Shown piece after piece: positions 11,241 to 21,530 of a DNA stretch of 64,000 nucleotides. The stretch comes from CANKHA01 sp963731585 (GTDB lineage: Bacteria; Pseudomonadota; Alphaproteobacteria; Rhizobiales; Xanthobacteraceae). The translations under genes were made by a program, and so were the position numbers. Within the stretch, counting starts at the first letter, position 1. The number at the start of each line of letters is the position of its first letter. The stretch is taken from positions 1,054,001 through 1,118,000 of the forward strand of contig CAVSWC010000003.1 in the NCBI GenBank assembly GCA_963731585.1, written 5' to 3'. Under the pieces are notes generated by a model. The model made no database searches and was not told the DNA's origin. It worked only from the letters and a program-made list of their open reading frames with translations.

Positions 11241-11320
11241 GAGCGCAGCCTTCTCTTGCGCCCTATCGATCGGTGGGTTAGGCCACGGCTTACCGCCGCC
11301 GCACGCTATCGGGGTTTCCG

Positions 11321-11656
11321 ATGACTTACGTGGTCAATGAAAACTGCATTAAATGCAAATACATGGACTGCGTGGAGGTCTGTCCGGTGGACTGCTTCTA
11401 CGAAGGCGAGAATATGCTCGTCATCCACCCCGACGAATGCATCGATTGCGGCGTCTGCGAGCCCGAATGCCCGGTCGATGCGATCAAGCCCGATACCGAG
11501 CCGGGTCATGAAAAATGGGCGGGATTGAACGCCGAATTTGCGAAAGTCTGGCCGAACATTACCACCAAGAAAGAGCCGCCGGCGGATGCCAAGGAGTGGG
11601 ACGGCAAATCGGATAAGGAAAAATATTTTTCTCCAAAACCTGGCGCCGGCGATTGA
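11321..11656 (+). CDS. fdxA: Seven-iron ferredoxin (FdxA family)
   Basis: A 111-residue ferredoxin with one 3Fe-4S and one 4Fe-4S site predicted. The first cluster region has CIKCKYMDCVEVCPVDC and the second has CIDCGVCEPECPVDAI, the CxxCxxCxxxCP pattern. The C-terminal extension (HEKWAGLNAEFAKVWPNI) is the FdxA signature found in alphaproteobacteria and Azotobacter. It acts as a cytoplasmic electron carrier; the partner is not shown here. The start ATG follows the S4 gene by 80 bases, so it may have its own promoter. Confidence 0.95.
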   Translation: MTYVVNENCIKCKYMDCVEVCPVDCFYEGENMLVIHPDECIDCGVCEPECPVDAIKPDTEPGHEKWAGLNAEFAKVWPNITTKKEPPADAKEWDGKSDKEKYFSPKPGAGD

Positions 11657-11807
11657 ATCATCTGGACACCGCGTTGGCAGCGTAAACACCTCCGGCGGAA
11701 CCGTGACCTAAGCCGGGCGAACCAAGGGCGCCGTCCGCGATTTTAACCACGGCAGCCATTAGCGCGGTGACGAATACATGAATTGCCGCTTCTGATGCCA
11801 TAACGCT

Positions 11808-11835
11808 TTGATTTTTGGAGAAAATGTGCTATATA
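11808..11835 (+). promoter_or_regulatory. Candidate sigma-70 promoter for carD
   Basis: TTGATT at 11808-11813 and TATATA at 11830-11835 are separated by 16 bases in an AT-rich patch that stands out from the GC-rich surroundings. Transcription would start near 11842 and give a leader of about 100 bases before the carD GTG. This rests on pattern matching only. Confidence 0.5.
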
Positions 11836-11854
11836 GGCGCAATATAAGAAAACC

Positions 11855-11895
11855 CGCAGCAGAGCCTCCTATTGGGGGCCTATTTTTTCGCTGCG
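11855..11895 (+). terminator. Terminator-like hairpin in the carD leader
   Basis: GCCTCC (11864-11869) pairs with GGGGGC (11874-11879) around a 4-base loop and is followed by ctattttttcg. An outer pairing of CGCAGC (11855-11860) with GCTGCG (11890-11895) encloses the hairpin and T-run. The layout, just after a promoter and before a gene, is that of an attenuator or of a short transcript ending here. No leader peptide was seen. Confidence 0.45.
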
Positions 11896-11939
11896 TCCCG
11901 AGGCGTCTAAGTTGAGGGCGTGGAACCCACGCAAAGGCA

Positions 11940-12719
11940 GTGGCAGCAAAATCGCGTCGACGAGTGAAAAAACCCTCCGCCGGGGTTAGTCGGAGAAAAA
12001 AATCCTCCGCCCCCGTGCGTCAGGCCAAGAAGAAGTCAGCCGGTGCGAGCCGGCGGACACCGCAAGCTGCACGCGGCATCGCCCGCCGTGCGGCTCCCGT
12101 GGCCAAATCGGTCGTGCGCAAGCCCGCCGGTGAAGGAGCAATCCCTGGGATGACCAGCAAGAAGACTACACAACGCCAAGGCTTCAAGACCAGCGAGTTC
12201 ATTGTCTATCCGGCCCACGGGGTTGGCCAGATCATTTCCATTGAGGAACAGGAAGTCGCCGGCGCCAAGCTCGAACTGTTCGTCATCAATTTTATCAAGG
12301 ACAAGATGACCTTGCGGGTTCCGACCGCCAAGATCGTCAGCGTCGGCATGCGCAAGCTCGCCGAAGGCCCGATGGTCAAGCGCGCGTTGGAAACTTTGAA
12401 GGGCCGCGCCCGCATCAAGCGTACCATGTGGTCGCGCCGCGCCCAGGAATACGAGGCAAAGATCAACTCGGGCGACATCGTCGCCATCGCCGAGGTGGTC
12501 CGCGACCTGTTCCGTTCGGAATCGCAGCCCGAGCAGTCCTACAGCGAGCGGCAGCTCTATGAGGCGGCGCTCGACCGCCTGTCGCGCGAAATCGCTGTGG
12601 TGCAGCGCGTGACCGAGACCGAAGCGGTGAAGGAGATCGAAGCCGCTCTCGCCAAGGGCCCGCGCCGCGGACCGAAAACGGCTGAAGACGAAGCTGCAGT
12701 CGAGGAAGAGGCGGCGTAA
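11940..12719 (+). CDS. carD: CarD family transcriptional regulator with basic N-terminal tail
   Basis: A CarD/CdnL-type protein that binds RNA polymerase beta through its RID domain and stabilises open promoter complexes. The core starts FKTSEFIVYPAHGVGQI and continues through KMTLRVPTAKI to ALETLKGRARIKRTMWSRRA; the helical C-domain ends with TETEAVKEIEAALAKG. The open frame allows a GTG start at 11940, which adds 70 residues rich in Lys, Arg, Ala and Ser. The usual core would start at the ATG at 12150, which has a GAAGGAG site 11 bases upstream. I favour the long form because the tail composition is too regular to be random, but translation could begin at either. A strong terminator follows. 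Confidence 0.88.
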   Translation: MAAKSRRRVKKPSAGVSRRKKSSAPVRQAKKKSAGASRRTPQAARGIARRAAPVAKSVVRKPAGEGAIPGMTSKKTTQRQGFKTSEFIVYPAHGVGQIISIEEQEVAGAKLELFVINFIKDKMTLRVPTAKIVSVGMRKLAEGPMVKRALETLKGRARIKRTMWSRRAQEYEAKINSGDIVAIAEVVRDLFRSESQPEQSYSERQLYEAALDRLSREIAVVQRVTETEAVKEIEAALAKGPRRGPKTAEDEAAVEEEAA

Positions 12720-12743
12720 GCCGATATCTTCCACTGAAGTTGC

Positions 12744-12771
12744 AAAGCCCGGCAGTGATGCCGGGCTTTTT
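12744..12771 (+). terminator. Rho-independent terminator after carD
   Basis: AAAGCCCGGC at 12744-12753 pairs perfectly with GCCGGGCTTT at 12760-12769 around a short loop and runs into more Ts. It lies 25 bases after the carD stop and is a textbook intrinsic terminator. Confidence 0.9.
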
Positions 12772-12831
12772 GCTTTTGCGCCCCAAGGGCCAGGGCATTA
12801 GCATTTGCCGGAGACAAACCAAGAGGGCGCC

Positions 12832-13816
12832 ATGACAACTCGCAGGATCAGCCGATCGGTGCTTGGCTTAGCGCTGGCGCTTTCAGCCGCGCTCGCGCGT
12901 CCCGCCCGGCGCCTTCGCGCAAACCGCCGGCCGCACCATCACCATCGTGGTGCCGTTCACCCCCGGCACCGGTCCCGACATCCTGGCGCGCACCATCGGC
13001 GAGGAAATCCAGCGGCGCTGGAACCAACCGGTCGTTGTCGACAATAAACCCGGCGCCAGCGGCAATATCGGCACCCAGATCGCCGCCCGCGCCGCGCCTG
13101 ACGGCCATACCCTGCTGATGACCTCGAATCCGTTCACGGCCAATATCAGCCTGCTGAAGGACGTGTCCTACGACCCCGTCAAGAGCTTTGCGCCGATCGT
13201 CGCGCCCGGTTACGGCGTGCTGGCGCTGGCGGTGCATCCATCGCTGCCGGTGACGTCGGCAAAGGAATTCATCGATTACGCAAAAGCGCGGCCGAATGAG
13301 ATCGATTACGGTTCGCCGGGCGTCGGCACGCCGCATCATCTCGCGATGGAATTGTTCAAGCTCTCCACCAAGGTCGATGTGCGGCACATTCCCTATCGCG
13401 GTTCAGCGGGCGCAGTCACCGATTTGCTTGGCGGGCACGTCAAAGCCGGCTTCATGGCGGTGCATCTGGCGCTGCCGCTTGTACAAGGCAATCAGATGCG
13501 GCTGCTCGGCGTCGCCAGCCTCGAGCGCGCCAAGGTCGCGCCTGACCTGCCGACGCTCGACGCGCAAGGCATCGCCGGTTTCGAAGTCAATCTCTGGTAT
13601 GGATTGCTGGCGCCGGCCGGAACGCCGCGCGAGGTCATCCTGCGTTACAACGCGGTGGTGAACGAAATCCTGCAGCAGCCCAAGACAGTGGAAGCCTTAG
13701 CCAAGCAGGGATTGACCGTGGCGGGCGGCACGCCGGAGCAATTCGGCCAGTTCATCGCCACAGACCTCGCCAGATGGCAGAAGGTTGTGAAAGAGGCGGG
13801 CATCACCGCCCAGTGA
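12832..13816 (+). CDS. Bug/TctC-type tripartite tricarboxylate transporter binding protein (frameshifted)
   Basis: A periplasmic solute-binding protein of the Bug (TctC) family, large in Bradyrhizobium and Burkholderiales and typically binding carboxylates. The start ATG 12832 behind a gaggg site gives MTTRRISRSVLGLALALSAA, a signal peptide. A +1 insertion near 12900 shifts the frame before the mature part, which reads TITIVVPFTPGTGPDILART, then WNQPVVVDNKPGASGNIG, the family hallmark. The C-terminus is complete at 13816. No membrane subunits (TctA/TctB) are adjacent, as is common for orphan Bug proteins, so the ligand cannot be inferred. Confidence 0.88.
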
Positions 13817-14061
13817 TGCCAATCCGCTGGTTGACAGCGGCGAACAATCGTCCGCGCCGCTCACAAATGCCGGCACTCGAGCGTGCAGACCACGCCGTCA
13901 GCGGTGTATTCCAGCGATGCGCTGCCGCCGCGCAGGCGCAAGTTTTAATCCAGCCGTGGCCTTCCGCTTGGGCAGCAGGGATTATAGCTAGGTGATGTAG
14001 ATTCGGTTCCGAACGCCCAAATTTTCTGCTCATCCGATTGCCGATCCTGTCCGGTTCCCGC

Positions 14062-14984
<923 letters not shown>

Positions 14985-14988
<4 letters not shown>

Positions 14989-15746
14989 ATTTCCAGGCCG
15001 TCCGCGCGATCTACACTTTCGAAATGGCCCGCACCGGGCGCACGCTGATGCAAAGCATCGTGTCGCCGGTGCTCTCCACTTCGCTTTATTTCGTCGTTTT
15101 CGGCGCCGCCATCGGCTCGCGCATCACCGACATCGAGGGCGTGCCATACGGCGCTTTCATCGTGCCCGGCCTGATCATGCTGACGCTGTTGACGCAGAGC
15201 GTGATGAACGCATCCTTCGGTATCTATTTCCCGCGCTTCACCGGAACGATCTACGAGATCCTGGCGGCGCCGATCTCGGCCTTTGAGATCGTGCTGGGCT
15301 ATGTCGGCGCTGCCGCCACCAAGTCGGTCATCCTCGGCCTGATCATTCTGGCCACCGCGGGCTTGTTCGTGCCGTTGCGGATCGAGCATCCGGTCTGGAT
15401 GATGGTATTCCTGCTGCTCACCGCCGTGACCTTCAGCCTGCTCGGCTTCATCATCGGCCTATGGGCGGACGGTTTCGAGAAGCTGCAGATCGTGCCGCTG
15501 CTGGTCATCACGCCGCTCACCTTCCTCGGCGGCAGCTTCTATTCCATCAGCGTGCTGCCGCCGGCGTGGCAGACGATCACCCTGTTCAATCCGGTGGTCT
15601 ATCTGATCAGCGGCTTCCGCTGGGCCTTCTTCGAGACGGCAGACGTCGGCGTCGAGATCAGCCTCGCGATGACGCTGCTATTCCTCGGCATCTGCCTCAC
15701 CGTGATCTGGTGGATATTCAAGACCGGCTATCGGCTGAAGAACTAA
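14985..15746 (+). CDS. ABC-2 type transporter permease
   Basis: A 253-residue inner-membrane permease with about six hydrophobic segments, for example SVILGLIILATAGLFVPL and the C-terminal LAMTLLFLGICLTVIWWIF. The GSFYSISVLPPAWQTI segment before the last helices is typical of ABC-2 permeases of the NodJ/KpsM-like group. It is coupled to the preceding ATPase by a 4-base overlap and completes a half-size exporter. The gene is intact despite the frame problems of its neighbours. The substrate is unknown; lipid or glycan export are family possibilities. Confidence 0.9.
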
Positions 15747-15799
15747 GCGCCATGGAGCAGCGTCACGGTCGATGGGCTCCGCTTTGCGGCGTCTGCGGC

Positions 15800-17282
15800 T
15801 CATTCCACCACGATCTTGACCTGATCGCCGGGCTTTAGCGCCTGTCCGGGCGCCAATCCGTTGAGCACCAGGAAACGCTGCAGCGGCCGGTCGGTGATCG
15901 CCATGCGCGCGGCGAGGCGCTCCGGCGTGTCGCTCGCGGCCACCGTTACCACTTTGATGCGCAACGGTTGGGCGTCTTCGATCTCCGAGAGGGTCATGCG
16001 GCGGAAGCTGTTGATCGAATTCGCGGAAGGCGCGCTCGCTCTCGGGGGTCTTCTGCTTGGTAGCGTAGATGAAGCGGTAGACTTCGCTGCCGAATCGGAC
16101 AGCATACATCCGGAACATCCACTCATCGCCTTTGGCGGTCGCCGTGGCGGCGGGAAAGCCGCCGATGGTGGCCGGCTCGACCGACTTCTCGTCGATCGTG
16201 CCGATCCAGCCGGACTTCAGGTAGTCCGTGAGCGTCTGTTCCGCCGGCACGCGCACCACGTCCAGCCGCATCGCCTGGCTGCCGCCTTCCTTGGCGCCGA
16301 GCACCGCCTGCGCGGTATTCTCCAGCACGAAGCCTTCCGGCGCCGTGAAAGTGAAGCCGAGCTTGGGATGCAGATAGCGCCGGCTGCGCACGAAGCCCTC
16401 GCTGGGATCCTCGCCGAATACCAAACCATCAACGCTGGCAAGATGATCGGCACGTTCGCGTTCGCCGCTACCAGGGGCGCTATGCTGGCGCGCATGTGAC
16501 ACCGCGTTCTTCACACGGTCGGGCGTGCTCGGATGCGAGGAGAGAAAATCCAGCGGACGTGAATCAGAACCTGAATTCGACACCGGCTTCAGCTCGGCAT
16601 GACGGCCCATCGAGGTGAGGAAGCGCTCGGCGCCGTAGGGATCAAAGCCGGCGCGCGCGGAAGTCTCCACGCCGATCCCGTCAGCCTCGAATTCCTGCGA
16701 ACGCGAGAAGCTCGCCAGCGCGATCTTGGATTTCGCCAGCGCCAACGCACCGGTCTCAGGATCAGTCAGCACCTGATTGACGACGCCCTCGACCAGCGCC
16801 ACCCGCCGCGCCTGGTCTTCACGGATCGCCGCATGGCTCGCGATCACATGCGCTATCTCGTGCGACAGCACGGATGCAAGCTCGGCGCTGTCGTTGGCGA
16901 GCGCGATCAGCCCGCGTGTCGCGTAAAGCTGACCGCTCGGCAGCGCGAAAGCGTTGATCGCCGGGGAATTGAGGATCGTGACGCGGTATTTGACATCGGG
17001 CCGGTCGGACGCGGCGACCAGCTTGTCGACGGTCCTGCTGATGGAGGCTTCCAGCCTGGGATCGTTATAGGCGCCGCCATAGGCCGCGAGGATACGCTGA
17101 TGCTCGCGCAGCGTGGCAGGCGACATCTCTACCTGTTTGGGAATCTCGGCGGGGAACAGCTGCGGCGACAGGTTGGCGGTGCTGGAGCAGCCGGCGAGCG
17201 CAGCGGCGAGCAGCATGCCGGCCAGTGCGGCAGGCCTTTTCGCCCAGATTCTCCCGATGCGATGTCTCCACGACGCAGCCAC
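15800..17282 (-). CDS. M48 family metalloprotease lipoprotein with LysM-like C-terminus (frameshifted)
   Basis: A probable periplasmic zinc protease of the M48 (BepA/LoiP-like) family. It starts with a lipoprotein signal whose lipobox is LAGC near residue 31. The zinc site is SVLSHEIAHVIASH (HExxH), with the third ligand in SRSQEFEADGIG. The domain ends with FLSSHPSTPDRV, another M48 hallmark. A +1 insertion near 16009 shifts the frame; the corrected C-terminus reads TPERLAARMAITDRPLQRF and ends APGQALKPGDQVKIVVE, which resembles a LysM-like module for peptidoglycan binding. The GTG at 17282 lies 11 bases after the thermonuclease-like gene, so co-transcription is likely. Such proteases maintain outer-membrane assembly. 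Confidence 0.88.
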
Positions 17283-17293
17283 CCTGACAAGGC

Positions 17294-18127
17294 TCAGTTC
17301 TGAGCCGCAATTTCGATCTGCTCGGGCCGGACGGCTTCTATCCGCGGGCCGCCGCGCTCCTCGACCCAGCCGCGCACCCGGATGCGAGCGCCTTCGAGCT
17401 TTTTCGGGTCTATGCCGGCGCTTTCGAAGGCGGGCAAATTGCGCCGGAAAATCGCGACAGTGAGGTTACGCGACCAAACCCGTCCGAAGTTCATGTATAT
17501 TGTGCCGCCGCTCTCCCGAACAGACAAAACTTTGCCCTCCGCCACGGTGAATTGGCCGCGGCGTCCCAACAGCCCGGCGAAATCGTCGGAAGCTTTTATG
17601 CCGTAAGCGGAATCGGCCCATAGCCCGAGCCTGCCGCGACGGGCCGGCGCTTCCGCCGCCCGCAGCGCCTTGGTGCAGGCCGCATCGCCGGCACGGATGC
17701 CGACCTGCGCATCGCCGGCCGCCAGCAAATCCGCCTGGATCCAGCGTTCCGCTCCATCCCGCGGCACGTAAGCCTGAACGACAAGGCGCCCATAGCGGTC
17801 GCCTGCTGATTGCGCCTGTTTCAGCACGACAGTCCCGGCCGCGAGCAGCCTCTCAAGCGAGGCTTTGGCCGAGGCGCGGCCCGCAGGCACCTCAATACCG
17901 GCAAGCAAAACCTCGCGTCCGTCCCGCAGTTTGAATGTGCGGGCGTCGAGGACGCCGCCGGTTTCGAACGTCCCGAGGGTTGTGGAAATGCAGGCGGCGC
18001 GATCCTCCGCCTTTGCGGCGAGGGTGGGAAAGGCCGCACAGAGGGCGGCGAAAATAACGCGCCAGCGGAATAAGGAATCAAGCAACGAAGCCTCGCGTTG
18101 CTGCACGATGATCCGAGCGCAGGACAT
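17294..18127 (-). CDS. Thermonuclease-like (SNase fold) exported protein
   Basis: A 277-residue exported protein with an SNase-like OB-fold. A signal peptide (RWRVIFAALCAAFPTLAAKA) is followed by TFETGGVLDARTFKLRDGRE and the segment SAGDRYGRLVVQAYV, matching thermonuclease homologs. The usual catalytic Arg and Asp pattern is only partly preserved, so nuclease activity is uncertain. The second half (GQFTVAEGKVLSVRESGGTI and NFGRVWSRNLTVAIF) resembles the DNA-binding OB-like extension seen in rhizobial homologs. It is upstream of the M48 gene on the same strand. Confidence 0.75.
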   Translation of the reverse strand: MSCARIIVQQREASLLDSLFRWRVIFAALCAAFPTLAAKAEDRAACISTTLGTFETGGVLDARTFKLRDGREVLLAGIEVPAGRASAKASLERLLAAGTVVLKQAQSAGDRYGRLVVQAYVPRDGAERWIQADLLAAGDAQVGIRAGDAACTKALRAAEAPARRGRLGLWADSAYGIKASDDFAGLLGRRGQFTVAEGKVLSVRESGGTIYMNFGRVWSRNLTVAIFRRNLPAFESAGIDPKKLEGARIRVRGWVEERGGPRIEAVRPEQIEIAAQN

Positions 18128-18444
18128 TCCAGCGGGTCATCAGCAAAATCAAGGCGGCTGACAGGGCGGCTGGAGCGGCCCGATCCGCGATCCACAGGAG
18201 GTCTTGCCGATGGCTCGCGCAGTTATGGCAAGCAAAAGGTTGCCAATCTTGGTTACAAAAACTGAAACAAAGGCCGCGCAGACGGAAAAACTAAGTGGGC
18301 GCTGGCATCCGTCGTAAGCTCTTTATTCGCATTATCTTCAAAACGGCGCGGCGGATTTAGCCGGTTTCAAATTTCTTGGCCGAATGTAGTCCCCAATAAT
18401 CGGGGGCTACGTCGAATGTAGTCCCCAATAATTGGGGGGCTACA
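18128..18444. other. Intergenic region with tandem palindromes
   Basis: There is no gene in this 317-base divergent gap between the thermonuclease-like gene (minus) and the RlpA-like gene (plus). Its right end holds two tandem 32-base units, each with an internal inverted repeat, described separately. The rest shows nothing assignable. Confidence 0.6.
18381..18444 (+). repeat. Two tandem 32-base palindromic units abutting the RlpA-like start codon
   Basis: The unit cgaatgtagtccccaataat starts at 18381 and again at 18413. Each continues into a run of G and CTAC, so that GTAG.CCCC (from 18386 and 18418) can pair with GGGG.CTAC (to 18410 and 18443). The two copies differ at about two positions. 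The second copy ends one base before the ATG at 18445, so it would place a hairpin over the ribosome site of the mRNA, or act as a double operator for a dimeric repressor. Confidence 0.75.
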
Positions 18445-19311
18445 ATGAGGCAGCATAAGAAAACTGCGCTCGTATTGCGCCTCGCGGCGCTCGCAGTCTC
18501 GATTCTTCTGGTACCCGCGGCGCGGGCGGACGGCGATCTCTTCGTCGCCGAGCCGACTGTCGCCGAGCAACCGATTGCAGTGGAAGAAGCGCTTGTTCGC
18601 GAAGAGACCGCCGCCGCAGTCGACACAATTGCGGCGGAAGAGACGTTGGATTGGCGGGAGTCGGAATCGGCAGCCGCCGCTTTAGAGCCTCCACCCGTCT
18701 GTTCGGCGAGCGTCGACCTCTCCACCCTCGCCATTCCCTACCAGACTTTCGCGGGGATGCTGCCCCCTGCCGAGACGATCATCGGCATTGCATCGTTTTA
18801 TGACTATCCGCAAAAAACCGCTTCCGGCGAACAATACGATCCCACCGCATTCACCGCCGCCGCGCAATTGGCCATCCGCGACAAATTCGGCGGGATACGA
18901 TTTGGAAGATTGTACCAGCCGGCTTATGCCGTTGCCGAATACGGCGACAAGAAACTGATCGTCAGGTTCAACGACGTCGGACCGCTGCGGCCCGGCCGCA
19001 AATTCGACCTGAGCCGCGCCGCCTTTGCCTATTTCAATGACTTGGACAAAGGCCTGCTGCCGGACTTCAAGGTCACGCCGTTGCCGGTGGGGCAAATTTA
19101 TCCTGGAGGCCCGGTGACCGACGCGCAATTGGCCGCGCTGGGATTTGGCAACATCGGCGTCGCGGTTGCGACGACGGACGCGATGGCGCAGGCGGCGATC
19201 ACGCCGGAGCCGGACGCCGCCGAGCCGGAAGCGCCGGTTGCACCGTCAGCCGAGGCGCCTGGCATCTCGGCCCGCCTCTACGCGCTGGAGACGACACTCG
19301 GCGAAAGCTGA
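18445..19311 (+). CDS. RlpA-like double-psi beta-barrel exported protein
   Basis: A 288-residue exported protein with an RlpA-like fold, related to peptidoglycan-binding or lytic transglycosylase proteins that act on the cell wall. The N-terminal signal is VLRLAALAVSILLVPAARAD. A Glu/Ala-rich linker follows, then the double-psi barrel: IASFYDYPQKTASGEQYDPT with TAAAQLAIRDKFG, and later VRFNDVGPLRPGRKFDLSRA, which holds the catalytic-type Asp. The C-terminus is Pro/Glu/Ala-rich. The usual SPOR domain is missing. There is no obvious ribosome site upstream of the ATG; a palindrome ends there instead. Confidence 0.78.
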   Translation: MRQHKKTALVLRLAALAVSILLVPAARADGDLFVAEPTVAEQPIAVEEALVREETAAAVDTIAAEETLDWRESESAAAALEPPPVCSASVDLSTLAIPYQTFAGMLPPAETIIGIASFYDYPQKTASGEQYDPTAFTAAAQLAIRDKFGGIRFGRLYQPAYAVAEYGDKKLIVRFNDVGPLRPGRKFDLSRAAFAYFNDLDKGLLPDFKVTPLPVGQIYPGGPVTDAQLAALGFGNIGVAVATTDAMAQAAITPEPDAAEPEAPVAPSAEAPGISARLYALETTLGES

Positions 19312-19408
19312 TAGGCCTCCATCCATTGGGACCGCGCGGCCCGTCACGGGGCCGCGCCCGCGTGGGGATGCAAGCGCCGGCATCCTATGCTAGATCGCGC
19401 TTGTCCGC

Positions 19409-19485
19409 GGTCCCGTAGCTCAGCTGGATAGAGCAGCGGTTTCCTAAACCGAAGGTCGCATGTTCGAGTCATGCCGGGACCGCCA
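19409..19485 (+). tRNA. tRNA-Arg (anticodon CCT)
   Basis: A complete 77-base tRNA with an encoded CCA end. The acceptor stem pairs GGTCCCG with CGGGACC, the D-arm is GTAGCTCAGCTGGATAGAG, the anticodon loop is TTCCTAA with anticodon CCT, and the T-arm contains GTTCGAGTC. It reads AGG codons. Its last 46 bases are repeated exactly at 39428-39473, marking it as the integration site of the island that follows. Confidence 0.97.
19440..19485 (+). repeat. attL: 46-base direct repeat (3' part of tRNA-Arg)
   Basis: The segment from the anticodon loop to the CCA end of tRNA-Arg is identical to 39428-39473. Flanking bases diverge on both sides: g versus c before, g versus t after. Tyrosine integrases typically recombine within the 3' half of tRNA genes and leave such duplicates. 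The tRNA copy here remains complete. Confidence 0.92.
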
Positions 19486-20142
19486 GCAATTTCAGTTAAT
19501 TGTTTGATGCAGCTTCGAGCCACGGCTGGGCGCACAGCATCCCGGCGGGGAAATAGCTGCGATATTCGGTGACGTTCAGGAGTTTTGGGAGGGGTGGTGA
19601 ATCTGTGTCACTGCTTGTGGACGCCGTCCCGCTCTCGCGGTTTCCGGCGAAGCTTTGTCATCGCCCGGCTCGCCTGCTTTTTTGCTCCATTGAGTCGAGT
19701 GAGGACGTGGTCGAGGGATCCGAGTCTCTACGCGTTCCACCGAGTCCTCGCTCGATCCTTTCAGCAGGTGGAGCAATTCTGTTCAGACGTCTCCAAACGA
19801 GCAAGTAGTATGCAATGCGCGCGGTTCTCCCTCCATAGCGGTCGTCCGCTTTATACCTGCTGGATAATGGGCTCTAGGGAGCGTATATCACGCTGTGTTA
19901 ACGCATTCGGGCGCAATGGCAATGCTAACACGATGTACCCAACCGCTACACGTCCGAGCGCCCATTCCGGTTGTGAGCGTTCTTCGGCAGCGTCCGCAAT
20001 TTCTTCAAGTCAATCGTGCAGAAACGATCCTGCGTGCCGTGGTTCAGACCGCCCTTGCCTGCGTGTTATCGCCGCTGGCCCAATCAGCGCGGCTCGCGGT
20101 AGTACCGTCGCGGTCCGCTGTCTGAAACGTTAGGCGGGCGCC
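19486..20142. other. Island left end, no convincing gene
   Basis: This 657-base stretch lies just inside attL, where an integrase would usually sit. Open frames such as 19585-20133 (plus) have Ser/Arg-rich composition, no recognisable domain and no ribosome site. I see no integrase or remnant of one. It may be decayed sequence. Confidence 0.5.
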
Positions 20143-21474
20143 GTGAAGAAATTCATTGCAGGCATTTTTCGCAAGACGCCTTCACCGCCGGCGCCTGAGT
20201 GGACTAAGTATTCCGAGCCCAGGCGCTCGTTGGAAAAGAATATTCCCGGCATCACTATCCCCTTCGAGTTCGGCTATTTCGACGAGTTCAGTTACTTGAC
20301 GCAGCCGGTGACGGTTACCCGCCGCGGCCGCGACGGCCGCGGTTTTCTAGTCTTCATGCCGCACTATTTTCCGGATATTTTCTTCGGCGGCCACGCCGCC
20401 TTCTTCAAGTTTCTCGCCGCCATCAAGCGAGAGCACGGCGGCGACTTAAAACTTGTTATCATTAAACAGAACGTGACCCGGCAAAGCCTGGACGAGAATA
20501 TCGCGAGAATAAAGAAGGACGCTTCCGAAGCCGCCGGGCTGTTTTCCGATTTCAACCTGCTCGTGGAAAGCCGCTCACTTGAGGTGGACGGGCAGTACGG
20601 CGTCATTTCGTTCTGCAGCGAGACTCATTTCGTGGCGAGCAGCGCAGCCAGTCAGCTCAACGTTGCGCCGATCTTCTTTATTCCGGAATACGAACCGGAT
20701 TTTCACGGACCGGGAAGCCTCAAGACATTTGTCCGCTCGACGTTCGACCTTCCGCATATTGGCCTATTCAACACGCGCAAGCTCTACGAATATTTCAGGC
20801 ACCATACCGATATCGCGCAGATGCGCGATCTGTCCTATCGCTACGTGATCTTCGAAAACGAGATCAAGCCGATGCCGTGGAGCGCCAAAACGTTCCAAGC
20901 GCGGCACGCCGGCAAGAAGAAGCGACGTGTCATCGTCTATGCTCGGCCAGAGTCGCTGGGCGCCCGTAACGAGCTGGGAATTGCCCTGCTCGCTTTGAAG
21001 AGGTGCATCGAGCTAAAATACTTCGATGAATCGAGCTGGAGTTTTTCCGGCATCGGTGCGCTGATCGGGCATCGGCCAATGCCGCTGTCGCAGCATTCAC
21101 AGCTCGAGATCGTGCCCAAGCTGCCAATGAAGCAATATGAAGAACATATCCTCGGAGGCGACGTCGGCATTTCGCTGATCTCGACGCCGCATCCCGGCAT
21201 TGTGCACTACCAAATGGCGAATTTCGGCCTTGCCACGGTCACCTATGCGCATCTCGGCCGCTCGCCGGAATGGCTGAAAACCCAGAGCAGGAATCTGATC
21301 CCGAGCGAGATGACGCTCGACGGACTCCGCAACGCGATCAAGGAAGCCATCGACCTGTCGGCCGATATCGATGCGCGTTATAGAAATGCGGCCGAATCGG
21401 TGCAATACGAAAGCGCGGAAGCTACCATCGCCAAGGCGGCGAAAGACTTGCTGACGGCAGGATTCCGGCGCTAA
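20143..21474 (+). CDS. WsaF-like glycosyltransferase
   Basis: A 443-residue glycosyltransferase resembling the WsaF/rhamnan-synthesis group (GT4-like, GT-B fold) that builds rhamnose-containing surface glycans. The N-terminal half carries FLVFMPHYFPDIFFGGHAAF and APIFFIPEYEPDFHGPG. The C-terminal nucleotide-sugar domain has VIVYARPESLGARNELGIAL, close to the WsaF C-domain signature, and GGDVGISLISTPHPGIVHYQ with the donor-binding region. No signal or membrane segment is seen, so it is cytoplasmic. A GTG start at 20143 is used. It is the first convincing gene of the island. Sugar specificity cannot be read from the sequence. Confidence 0.72.
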   Translation: MKKFIAGIFRKTPSPPAPEWTKYSEPRRSLEKNIPGITIPFEFGYFDEFSYLTQPVTVTRRGRDGRGFLVFMPHYFPDIFFGGHAAFFKFLAAIKREHGGDLKLVIIKQNVTRQSLDENIARIKKDASEAAGLFSDFNLLVESRSLEVDGQYGVISFCSETHFVASSAASQLNVAPIFFIPEYEPDFHGPGSLKTFVRSTFDLPHIGLFNTRKLYEYFRHHTDIAQMRDLSYRYVIFENEIKPMPWSAKTFQARHAGKKKRRVIVYARPESLGARNELGIALLALKRCIELKYFDESSWSFSGIGALIGHRPMPLSQHSQLEIVPKLPMKQYEEHILGGDVGISLISTPHPGIVHYQMANFGLATVTYAHLGRSPEWLKTQSRNLIPSEMTLDGLRNAIKEAIDLSADIDARYRNAAESVQYESAEATIAKAAKDLLTAGFRR

Positions 21475-21530
21475 TCAGGCACGGCCTGCCTTGTCTCGCG
21501 CGCAACCCTCACATCTGATAATCCAACCCG

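Noticed and set aside
19486..20142. Integrase gene next to attL
   Set aside because: I looked for the Arg-His-Arg-Tyr pattern and for any long frame with integrase-like segments in both strands and found none.
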